The notes under the pieces were generated by a model. The model did no database searches, was not told the DNA's origin, and was given only the letters and a program-made list of their open reading frames with translations. Position numbers and translations under genes: made by a program. Positions 1 through 7,514 of a stretch of DNA of 64,000 nt are shown one piece after another. This stretch comes from Bacteroidota bacterium (GTDB taxonomy: Bacteria; Bacteroidota; Bacteroidia; Bacteroidales; Tenuifilaceae). Every line of letters begins with the position of its first letter. Position 1 is the first letter of the stretch. The stretch is from NCBI GenBank assembly GCA_029560875.1, contig JAKQKB010000055.1, positions 1 through 64,000 of the forward strand, given 5' to 3'.

Positions 1-596
1 AACACGTTTTTGCGCTCGTTGCAAATACCTGCAATATTCTCAACTGCTCCGTTGGGGTTGAACGATTCCGATACCATTCCGCTCTCATCACTGTAGCGGA
101 AAAGGATTTGGCCATTTATACGCATCTGCGCAAGGGTTTCTCTGTCAGCAAAGTAACGTCCTTCGCCATGGGCGATTGGTATCTTAAGTGCTTTATCCTT
201 AGGTAGATATTTGGTTAAAGCGGTGGCTTTACTATCGGGGGTAAGAAAAACATTCTTGCAGATAAACTTCTGGTTCATGTTATGTAGTAAGGCTCCGGGT
301 AGTAATCCCGATTCGCAAAGAATCTGGAAGCCGTTACAAATGCCAAAAACATAACCGCCGTTATTGGCAAACTCAATAACCCTATTCATAATTGGAGAGA
401 ACTTTGCCAGAGCACCCGAACGCAAGTAATCGCCGTAGGAGAAACCTCCTGGGAGTATAATCACATCGATATTCCCATCAAAATCGGTTTCCTTATGCCA
501 AAGTGTAACCACTTCCTGTTCAAGGATATCTTTTAGTACATACACGGTGTCCCTATCGCAGTTAGACCCCGGAAATATTACAACTCCAAACTTCAT
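1..596 (-). CDS. purQ: Phosphoribosylformylglycinamidine synthase, glutaminase subunit PurQ (C-terminus off the left edge)
   Basis: PurQ is the class I glutamine amidotransferase subunit of FGAM synthase in purine biosynthesis; it releases ammonia from glutamine for PurL. The frame opens with ATG at 596 (MKFGVVIFPGSNCDRD) and stays open to base 1, giving about 198 residues, so only the last part is missing. Visible hallmarks are the PGGFSYGDYLRSGA segment, the nucleophile elbow GICNGFQ with Cys near residue 87, and the IAHGEGRYF motif carrying a conserved His. It is transcribed away from the next gene, and no purL is visible because the window ends. The small stand-alone size fits the multi-subunit PurQ/PurL/PurS enzyme rather than the long fused PurL. 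Confidence 0.95.
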   Translation of the reverse strand, partial: MKFGVVIFPGSNCDRDTVYVLKDILEQEVVTLWHKETDFDGNIDVIILPGGFSYGDYLRSGALAKFSPIMNRVIEFANNGGYVFGICNGFQILCESGLLPGALLHNMNQKFICKNVFLTPDSKATALTKYLPKDKALKIPIAHGEGRYFADRETLAQMRINGQILFRYSDESGMVSESFNPNGAVENIAGICNERKNV

Positions 597-710
597 AGGA
601 TTTTTTTCTTTAACGTTTCAAAGATAGATATTAAAATGATACCCACCAAACTAGCCTTTGCTTTGTGTTCAGTTTTTATTAATTTTACTCACATAAATAC
701 TCAATCTGAA

Positions 711-1781
711 ATGGTTAGAAAAATATTCCGTTACCTTGTAATTTTGATAGCATTTTTGCTGGTATTGTTTGGCTTGTTTATAGCTTATGCCTCGTTAAAC
801 TACTATAATCCAGAGCCAAAGCTTAGCGTTTGGGCGTCAGAGTCACCCGATACTATTTCCGTTGGCGACACCTTAACCGCTTTAACTTGGAATATTGGCT
901 ATGCAGGGCTGGGCGATAATATGGACTTTTTCTACGATGAGGGAACAAAAGTTCGCGATACCAAGGAGCGCACACTCCAAAACTTGGACTCAATAACTGC
1001 TTTTCTTGACCAGCATAAACAGCGGAATTTCTTTTTTTTGCAGGAGGTTGATTTCGATTCACATAGAACTTATGGGATGAATCAAACCGCTACAATAGTT
1101 AAAGCCCTAGACTATCAGAGTTCGGTGGGCTATAACTACAATGCTTTTTTTGTGCCTATTCCACTGTCCAATCCAATGGGAGGGGTGCTTTCCGGGGTTG
1201 TAACTTATAGCCAGTCAGTTCCTGAAAAATCATTCCGATACCAGTATCCTGGTCAGTTCTCTTGGCCAGTTAGGTTGTTTAATCTGCGTAGGTGTATGCT
1301 GGTAAATCGCTACCCGACCAATAATGGGAAAGAGCTTGTTCTAGTAAACACCCATAACTCCGCTTTCGACGATGGCTCGCTCAAAAAGCAGGAGATGGAT
1401 TTTTTGAAACAGTTTGTGGTTGGGGAATACGAAAAAGAAAACTACGTTGTGGTTGGGGGCGACTGGAATCAGTCTCCGCCCAGTTTTCCGCTGACCACCT
1501 TTGGCGATAATTACGCTGTGCCATTTTTTAAGCTTACCAACATAGGCGAAAGTTTTATGCCTATTGGCTGGACGTGGGCTTACGACTCTACCGAGCCCAC
1601 TAACCGCTACCTGAACGAGCCTTATACCCCAGGTCGAAATTACACAGGCATACTCGATTTCTTTTTGCTGTCGCCCAATGTACGCATGGTAAATTGTACA
1701 GCAGAGAACCTAAACTTTAAGCACTCAGACCATAACCCTGTGCTAATTAGCTTTGAGTTGATTCCAGAGAAAGGACTGTAG
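711..1781 (+). CDS. Membrane-anchored endonuclease/exonuclease/phosphatase family protein
   Basis: This protein has an EEP (DNase I-like) metallohydrolase fold, known to hydrolyse phosphodiester or phosphoester bonds in nucleic acids, lipids or sugars; the substrate here is unknown. I start at ATG 711, which puts a basic residue pair and a hydrophobic segment (IFRYLVILIAFLLVLFGLF) at the N-terminus; an in-frame ATG at 636 would add 25 unlikely residues. Family motifs in order are LTWNIGY (metal-site Asn), FFLQEVD (metal-site Glu), GGDWNQSP (catalytic Asp/Asn), LDFFLLSP and the terminal HSDHNPV with the catalytic Asp-His. About 356 residues, probably held on the outer face of the inner membrane. 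No operon partner; 285 bases separate it from the signalling locus. Confidence 0.85.
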   Translation: MVRKIFRYLVILIAFLLVLFGLFIAYASLNYYNPEPKLSVWASESPDTISVGDTLTALTWNIGYAGLGDNMDFFYDEGTKVRDTKERTLQNLDSITAFLDQHKQRNFFFLQEVDFDSHRTYGMNQTATIVKALDYQSSVGYNYNAFFVPIPLSNPMGGVLSGVVTYSQSVPEKSFRYQYPGQFSWPVRLFNLRRCMLVNRYPTNNGKELVLVNTHNSAFDDGSLKKQEMDFLKQFVVGEYEKENYVVVGGDWNQSPPSFPLTTFGDNYAVPFFKLTNIGESFMPIGWTWAYDSTEPTNRYLNEPYTPGRNYTGILDFFLLSPNVRMVNCTAENLNFKHSDHNPVLISFELIPEKGL

Positions 1782-2013
1782 TGGAGCAAAAGGTCTAAGT
1801 CTTATAGAGTAATCTTAAACTACCGTTAAACGTTTTATTTTGCCTGTTTGGAGTATCGTTTATGTTATTCTACATCTATTTTTTATCCTTTTGTCAAAGA
1901 ATTTTGTAAGTTTACCGTTGGCGTTTGGTTAGGTCTGCAAAACTGAATATATTTCAGCATTGCTTTTGTCGATTAGCAAACAATTTTTACCTTTAACAAT
2001 TCAAAATTAAAGT

Positions 2014-2021
2014 TATCTTTG
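2014..2021 (+). promoter_or_regulatory. Candidate Bacteroidota -7 promoter element of the signalling locus
   Basis: TATCTTTG matches the Bacteroidota -7 consensus TAnnTTTG and lies 45 bases before the CheR start at 2067. No clean TTG stands at the expected upstream distance, so the -33 part is weak. The rest of 1782-2066 is AT-rich, and I see no other feature or terminator hairpin in it. Confidence 0.45.
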
Positions 2022-2066
2022 TTATATTGTATCTTGTTACAGGTAGTATTAGCTAGTATTAAGTAG

Positions 2067-2912
2067 ATGAGTATGCAGGTAACCGACCAGGATTTACAGT
2101 ATTTTGTTACATCAATAAAAAGTGTTTCTAAGTATGATTTTTCCGAGTACTCGGATAAATCCTTAAAGCGCCGCTTGCAGAAAATATTGGAGGACTACAA
2201 CCTCGATTTAACCAACCTCATCACCACAATCCGGGTCGACAAAGTTTTTCTGGAGAAAATAGTTAAGGAGATTACGGTTAATACCACCGAACTTTTCCGC
2301 GACCCACCTGTATGGCACCTGCTTAGGTCAAGAATTCTTCCGCGCTTCAAGAACAACAAAACAATCAATATCTGGCATGCTGGATGTTCCACTGGTCAGG
2401 AGGTTTACTCCATGATGATTTTGCTTAACGAGATGGGAATGCTCGATAAAGCTAAACTTTTTGCAACCGACCTTAACGTGGATGTTCTCGATGCTGCCAA
2501 ACAGGGGGTTTACAAGTACCGGTTTAACCTAGGATATTTGGATAATTTCGATAAGGTTATAAAGCAAAATCCTTTGAACTTTGAGGAGTACAATGAGGTT
2601 CCATACGAAAAGTATTTTGATATTGACAAGGTGAAGGATACCATTACAATGAAGAAGTTCCTTACCGAAAAACCCATTTTCCGTAAGCACGATTTGGTTG
2701 TGGATGGAAACATATTCTTTGCAAAATTCGATTTAATTCTGTGCCGCAACGTAATTATTTACTTCAACTATGCGTTACAGAATAAGGTTTTTGAACTTTA
2801 CCATACCAATTTATACCCCAAGGGTGTTTTGTTGCTTGGCATGCACGAAACCATTCTTGGACCATGGGCAAATAAGTTTGAGCGACTTGGGCAGGCTTAT
2901 GTAAAAAAATAG
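2067..2912 (+). CDS. cheR: CheR-type protein-glutamate O-methyltransferase
   Basis: CheR transfers methyl groups from S-adenosylmethionine to glutamates of chemoreceptors in the cytoplasm. The 281-residue protein has the usual full length: an N-terminal helical CheR_N part with the conserved SLKRRL segment and the TTELFRDPP motif (about 70-80), then a Rossmann methyltransferase domain with the SAM-binding loop AGCSTGQEVYSM near residue 110. A later FDLILCRNVIIYFN motif is typical of active CheR. It opens a run of densely spaced plus-strand genes that includes a degenerate second CheR and a CheB methylesterase domain. No CheA, CheW or CheY is nearby, so the methylated target may be the HAMP/GAF/PAS protein just downstream rather than a classical receptor (inference). 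Confidence 0.92.
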   Translation: MSMQVTDQDLQYFVTSIKSVSKYDFSEYSDKSLKRRLQKILEDYNLDLTNLITTIRVDKVFLEKIVKEITVNTTELFRDPPVWHLLRSRILPRFKNNKTINIWHAGCSTGQEVYSMMILLNEMGMLDKAKLFATDLNVDVLDAAKQGVYKYRFNLGYLDNFDKVIKQNPLNFEEYNEVPYEKYFDIDKVKDTITMKKFLTEKPIFRKHDLVVDGNIFFAKFDLILCRNVIIYFNYALQNKVFELYHTNLYPKGVLLLGMHETILGPWANKFERLGQAYVKK

Positions 2913-2937
2913 TAGCAAACGAATTATCGGATAAATA

Positions 2938-5313
2938 ATGAAGCTTTTAAAAAACATAAAAATTGGTCAGCGGGTACAACTTTTTGTTATTCCCTCAATA
3001 GCCATTCTTTTCGTTTTTGCAGGGTTGACCTTAAACTTTATGTCAAAACGTAGAGTTTTTGAGGCAGCAAAACTTCAGGCAAGTGTTTATATCGATAAAA
3101 CCATTCAGATTATTGATGTTGTTGAAAAGAGAACTGGACGCGGATTTACCACAGACGATAAGGTGGAGCTAAAACCTTACTTCCAGAGTCCCGCATACTA
3201 CAACTCCGATTTTCCTTGCATAATATCAAGTAATGGTGAGTATTTGGTTCATATACTTCGCGAAGGACAGCGCTTATCACTTTCAGCCATTAACCAGCTT
3301 AAAGCAAAGGCCGATAAGCAGGGAAGTTTCTTTTATACCGACTTTACCGACAACTCAACCGAGGAGCGCTTGCTTTGCTTTAAGTACTACGAACCATATA
3401 ACGCTTATATTGCGGTATCAGTTAGTCCTTCAGAGGTGCTAGCTCCACTCCTCAATAATCGGAGAATCTTGATATTAATCATATTCTTTTCAGCAATTGC
3501 CGCGGCTCTTGCGGTACGGGTGATGATTAACCCCATTGTTCGGAATGTAAATTTGGTAAACATAAAGCTTCGTCAACTTTCCAATGGCGATATTCCCAAT
3601 CATCTCAAAATTGACTCAAACGATGAGATTGGTTCAATGGTTGGCTCCCTAAATAAACTGATTGATGGATTAAAGCAAACAACCGAGTTTGCTCGCGAAA
3701 TTGGTAAGAATAAACTCGATTTTCAGTATAAACCGCTCAGCAACAAGGATGAGCTGGGTAACGCACTGCTCGACATGCGCAATAACCTTAAGCATGCCAA
3801 CGACGAGGAGATGCGCCGTAAGCAGGAGGACGATATTCGTAGCTGGTCCAACGCTGGCTTGGCAAAGTTTGGCGATATACTCCGTCAGAACAATAACAAC
3901 CTTAACATTCTGGCCGATAGTATTATTCAAAATCTAGTAAATTACTTGGATGCGAATCAGGGCGGAATATTTATTTACAACGAGTCTGACTCCGACCGCT
4001 ATCTAGAGCTTCTCTCTGCATTTGCATACAACCGGAAGAAATTCATCGATAAAGTAATTCAGCTAGGCGAAGGCTTGGTGGGTACCTGTGCTTTAGAGAA
4101 GCAAACCGTTCATCTTAAAGAAATTCCAGAGAATTATATAGCCATAACATCTGGTTTAGGAGAAGCAACACCTACTTCATTACTAATTGTACCACTTAAG
4201 CTTGAGGACAATATTTTTGGGGTTTTAGAGATTGCTTCGTTCAAGGAGTTTACCCAGCATGAAGTTGAGTTTGTTGAGAAGATAGGCGAGAGCATTGCAT
4301 CAACCCTATTCTCAGTTAAGAATAGCATTCGCACTAAGATATTGCTGGAGCAATCGCAGCAGCAACGCGAGGAGATGGCCGCTCAGGAGGAGGAAATGCG
4401 CCAAAATATGGAGGAGATGCAGGCCACTCAGGAGGAAATGTCGCGTAAGAATGTGGAACTGGAGGTGGTTACCAATGCCATTAACCAAGCCTTACTTGCA
4501 ATGACACTAAGCGAGGATGGCTATGTTGTGGACTCCAACAATAATTTTCAGGTTCTTGTGGGATTCTCAAAATCCGAATTGGACGGCAAGATGTTCTTTG
4601 ACCTTATACATTCCGAGCAACGTAAAGATTTTAACTCCGTGTGGGAGCAGGTGCTAATGGGTCAAACCGTAAATGAAACCTTGCATCTTGCTGGCGATAA
4701 CGGTCTGGACCATTACATTATGGCTTCAATATCTCCAGGAATTGACGATATGGGGATGATTGTTAAGATTTTCCTAATAGGTCAGGATATTACAGAAACC
4801 AAGAAACTTGAGCTTATGGCTCAAAAGCAAGCAGAGGAGATTGAGCAAACAATTATTGAGCTGAAAATGGAACAGGATGTCTCGGCTCAACGCGAGAAGG
4901 ACATGGAAACGCTGCTCAAAGCGCTTGACCAGAATTGCTTAGTTACAGTTTTGGAGCCTGACGGTCTAATCACTTACATCAATAATAAAAATGTTGAAAC
5001 GCTTGGCGATGCTAAAGAGGATATTGAGGGTAAATATCTGCACGATTTAGATTTTACCGCTAAGAATAAACCTAAAGAGTTTAAAGCATTCTGGGATAGT
5101 TTGCATAAGGGAATCAAGCAAACTAGGGTATTCTCCTTAAATGTTGGTGATAAGGAAGTTTGGATACAGGAGAACTACACCCCTGTAATGGATGAGTTTG
5201 GGCAATTATATAGAATTATAAATATTGGTTTTGATATTACCGAGAACAAGCAGCGTGAGGTGGAGATGATCAGTCTTATCAACCAGTTAAAGGATTTAAA
5301 GGATAAAAAATAG
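2938..5313 (+). CDS. Membrane HAMP-GAF-coiled-coil-PAS-PAS sensory protein without a kinase domain
   Basis: A 791-residue sensor with a transmembrane helix near 13-33, a roughly 135-residue extracytoplasmic loop, a second helix near 175-195 and a HAMP linker. A second HAMP-like stretch follows, then a GAF domain (about 310-455), a Glu/Gln/Met-rich coiled coil (about 470-500), and two PAS domains (about 505-625 and 660-780). There is no histidine kinase, GGDEF or phosphatase domain, so output must pass through another protein. The coiled coil carries repeated Glu-Glu-Met heptads resembling chemoreceptor methylation helices, which makes it a plausible substrate of the adjacent CheR and CheB (inference). 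Only one base separates its stop from the next ATG, implying translational coupling. Confidence 0.8.
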   Translation: MKLLKNIKIGQRVQLFVIPSIAILFVFAGLTLNFMSKRRVFEAAKLQASVYIDKTIQIIDVVEKRTGRGFTTDDKVELKPYFQSPAYYNSDFPCIISSNGEYLVHILREGQRLSLSAINQLKAKADKQGSFFYTDFTDNSTEERLLCFKYYEPYNAYIAVSVSPSEVLAPLLNNRRILILIIFFSAIAAALAVRVMINPIVRNVNLVNIKLRQLSNGDIPNHLKIDSNDEIGSMVGSLNKLIDGLKQTTEFAREIGKNKLDFQYKPLSNKDELGNALLDMRNNLKHANDEEMRRKQEDDIRSWSNAGLAKFGDILRQNNNNLNILADSIIQNLVNYLDANQGGIFIYNESDSDRYLELLSAFAYNRKKFIDKVIQLGEGLVGTCALEKQTVHLKEIPENYIAITSGLGEATPTSLLIVPLKLEDNIFGVLEIASFKEFTQHEVEFVEKIGESIASTLFSVKNSIRTKILLEQSQQQREEMAAQEEEMRQNMEEMQATQEEMSRKNVELEVVTNAINQALLAMTLSEDGYVVDSNNNFQVLVGFSKSELDGKMFFDLIHSEQRKDFNSVWEQVLMGQTVNETLHLAGDNGLDHYIMASISPGIDDMGMIVKIFLIGQDITETKKLELMAQKQAEEIEQTIIELKMEQDVSAQREKDMETLLKALDQNCLVTVLEPDGLITYINNKNVETLGDAKEDIEGKYLHDLDFTAKNKPKEFKAFWDSLHKGIKQTRVFSLNVGDKEVWIQENYTPVMDEFGQLYRIINIGFDITENKQREVEMISLINQLKDLKDKK

Positions 5314-5314
5314 G

Positions 5315-6148
5315 ATGATACGGTACGAAATAGGCATAGTAGATACTCGTAACGTAATCAAAGTCTTACTCGATGATTTTGGGTTCGACTTTAGGGATTA
5401 CGCGCTAACATCTTTCAAACGCAGACTTGAGCATGTAATTAACAATAACGGTTTGCGCGATGCCGATGGGTTAATTGCGCGCCTTCAAAATAACAAGGAC
5501 TTTATTGAGCAATTCCTTTTTGAAATTACCCCAGAAACCACTGAAATGTTCCGCGACCCTTCGTTTTGGAGAATGCTTCGCGACGAAATTCTACCCGAGG
5601 TAGTTCGCGGATCGGCCAGTAAACCCAGAATTTGGTTGGCTTCGTTCGATTCTGGGGAGGAACTTTATTCGCTTGCAATTATTCTTAAGGAGATGAACTT
5701 GCTCGATAGTGTTCAGGTTTACGCAAATGTATTTACTGAGAAGTGTATAAACAGAATTAAGAGCGGTAGGCTCGATCCCAAGGATTTAGAAACTAATGAG
5801 GCAAATTATCAACGGCTGAATGGGAAATTCCAGTACTCATCATACTATAAGATGGATGGAAACGCAATTATTTTCGATACAGAACTTGTAAAGAATGTTA
5901 ACTTCGTAAAGCAAAAAACGAGTATCGAGAACGACCCGGGAGCTGTGAAACTGACTATTTTTCGAAATCAAACCATATACTACAACCAATTATTGCATGA
6001 AAAGGTACTGCAGAAGATATTGACAAGTATGGTCGCTGGAGGATTCTTGGCGTTGGGTGTGAAAGAAACTTTGGAAAATACAAATGCATACAATAAATTT
6101 ACCGTATTTAACGATAACGAAAAGATATATAAGCGTAAAACCACATAG
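5315..6148 (+). CDS. Degenerate CheR-like protein, probably catalytically impaired
   Basis: This 277-residue protein has the same length and domain plan as the CheR at 2067-2912, including the N-terminal SFKRRLEH segment and a TTEMFRDPSFW motif. The key methyltransferase motifs are altered. The SAM-binding loop reads LASFDSGEELYSL instead of AGCSTGQEVYSM, losing the glycine/serine pattern, and the later LCRNVIIYF motif has become IFRNQTIYY. The reading frame is intact with no stop or frameshift, so it is kept as a protein rather than a pseudogene. It may be a regulatory or scaffolding paralogue. It lies between the sensory protein and the CheB gene, with spacings of 1 and 5 bases. Confidence 0.78.
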   Translation: MIRYEIGIVDTRNVIKVLLDDFGFDFRDYALTSFKRRLEHVINNNGLRDADGLIARLQNNKDFIEQFLFEITPETTEMFRDPSFWRMLRDEILPEVVRGSASKPRIWLASFDSGEELYSLAIILKEMNLLDSVQVYANVFTEKCINRIKSGRLDPKDLETNEANYQRLNGKFQYSSYYKMDGNAIIFDTELVKNVNFVKQKTSIENDPGAVKLTIFRNQTIYYNQLLHEKVLQKILTSMVAGGFLALGVKETLENTNAYNKFTVFNDNEKIYKRKTT

Positions 6149-6153
6149 CATTT

Positions 6154-6714
6154 ATGTATAAAGCAGTAATCATTGGCGGATCGGCAGGTAGTTTTCAGGT
6201 AATAACCCGAATACTCCATTCCTTATCGCCTAATTTTCCACTTCCCGTGCTTCTTTGCCTACACCGCTTAAAACATGTGCGTAGTGGTTTTGTGGAGGCA
6301 CTTTCTATTAAATCAGGAATTCCCATTATTGAACCCTTCGATAAGGAGCAAATTAAGCCCGGAAAGGCATACTTGGCTCCGGCCAATTACCACATGTATA
6401 TTGAACTTGGAAATAAAATTGCCCTTTCCACTGAGGAGCCAGTTAACCATTCGCGACCCAGTATAGACCTCTCTTTTGTTACCGCAGCGCAGGTTTATCG
6501 CGAGAAACTTATAGGAATCATACTTTCCGGAGCTAATCGCGATGGTGCTTATGGCCTAAAGAAGATCAAGGATTTGGGCGGGCTAGCAATAGTTCAGGAT
6601 CCCGAAGAGTGTCAGGTTAAAACAATGACCGAGGCATCGTTAAAAATGACGAAGGTTGACTTTGTGTATAATACAAACGATATTATTAAGTTTTTACAAA
6701 ATATTAAAAGTTAG
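6154..6714 (+). CDS. Stand-alone CheB-type protein-glutamate methylesterase domain
   Basis: CheB removes methyl groups from receptor glutamates and can deamidate glutamines. This 186-residue protein is only the C-terminal catalytic domain; the response-regulator receiver domain that normally gates CheB is absent. Catalytic residues are visible: the nucleophile Ser10 in IIGGSAGS, His37 in LCLHRLK, and Asp130 in SGANRDGAYGL. The PGKAYLAPANYHM segment is also a family hallmark. Without a receiver domain its activity must be constitutive or set by a partner; no CheA or CheY is nearby. It sits 5 bases after the CheR-like gene and 4 bases before the next start. Confidence 0.88.
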   Translation: MYKAVIIGGSAGSFQVITRILHSLSPNFPLPVLLCLHRLKHVRSGFVEALSIKSGIPIIEPFDKEQIKPGKAYLAPANYHMYIELGNKIALSTEEPVNHSRPSIDLSFVTAAQVYREKLIGIILSGANRDGAYGLKKIKDLGGLAIVQDPEECQVKTMTEASLKMTKVDFVYNTNDIIKFLQNIKS

Positions 6715-6718
6715 CACT

Positions 6719-7513
6719 ATGAAGCTGATCAGCACAAAATCTAAGTTTTTGCCAATAGTAGTTTTGGCGCTGTTACTGATTAGCGTTTTGCTTGCCTTTG
6801 GTAAAGCGTACAATACAATTCTGGCATTGGGGCAAACACCATCCCTTTGGTTTGTTTTATTTACACTGCTCCCGGCTGCTTTTGGAGTTATTATTTACTT
6901 TTTGTTAGGAAAAACAAAAGGGAAAGTTGGCTATCTCGAAGCGGAGGTTAATTCGCTGAGAACCGCACTCGACAACTCGCTGAGAACCGATGTGAAAGTT
7001 CATTCAACAGAGGAAAAAATTGCGAAAATTGATGTGGAGCAGGTAATATCCCAAATAATTCCTGATGCTAGTTTGGACGATATGGAAAAGTTTGGGGAAT
7101 TGATGCTGAGCCGCATTGCTAAAAAATTTGATATTGTACAGGGTTTGTTTTACCAGAAGAATGTAGGGTCGGGGATTTTCTCCTTCACAGCGGGGTATGC
7201 TTTTTTCTCCGAAACCCAGCCAGTATCATACATCGAGGGTGATACGTTGCCCGGACAAGTTGCCAAAAATAAACATTTGCTAAACCTCGATAAGGTTCCC
7301 GATGGTTACATTACAGTTCTTTCCGGATTAGGTAAAGGCTCTCCGAGGCACTTACTTATTATCCCTGTAGTTAGTTCAAGTAATGAAACTGTTGGTATTA
7401 TTGAGTTAGCATCGTTTAAGCCCTTTAATTCACAGCAGGAGGAACTTTTCTCAGCGTTAGGTCGTAAACTGGGAGAGTTATTATCATCCAACAAACCAAT
7501 TAGCCAGGATTAG
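6719..7513 (+). CDS. Two-helix membrane protein with a cytoplasmic GAF domain
   Basis: I start at ATG 6719 because an in-frame upstream ATG at 6656 lies inside the CheB gene and precedes no membrane signal. The 264-residue protein has two hydrophobic helices (about 10-30 and 42-62), a short coiled-coil linker, and a GAF domain from about 115 to 255. The GAF part (SYIEGDTLPGQVAKN and VLSGLGKGSPRHLLIIP) is clearly related to the GAF domains of the proteins at 2938 and 7515, so the three probably arose by duplication and may sense the same signal or form mixed oligomers. It has no catalytic output domain. It ends one base before the phosphatase gene. Confidence 0.75.
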   Translation: MKLISTKSKFLPIVVLALLLISVLLAFGKAYNTILALGQTPSLWFVLFTLLPAAFGVIIYFLLGKTKGKVGYLEAEVNSLRTALDNSLRTDVKVHSTEEKIAKIDVEQVISQIIPDASLDDMEKFGELMLSRIAKKFDIVQGLFYQKNVGSGIFSFTAGYAFFSETQPVSYIEGDTLPGQVAKNKHLLNLDKVPDGYITVLSGLGKGSPRHLLIIPVVSSSNETVGIIELASFKPFNSQQEELFSALGRKLGELLSSNKPISQD

Positions 7514-7514
7514 T

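Noticed and set aside
636-710. Upstream ATG at 636 for the EEP protein
   Set aside because: It would add 25 residues before a typical N-terminal membrane anchor; ATG 711 fits better.
5315-6148. CheR pseudogene
   Set aside because: The frame is open over its full length, with close neighbours on both sides, so a functional non-catalytic protein is more likely.
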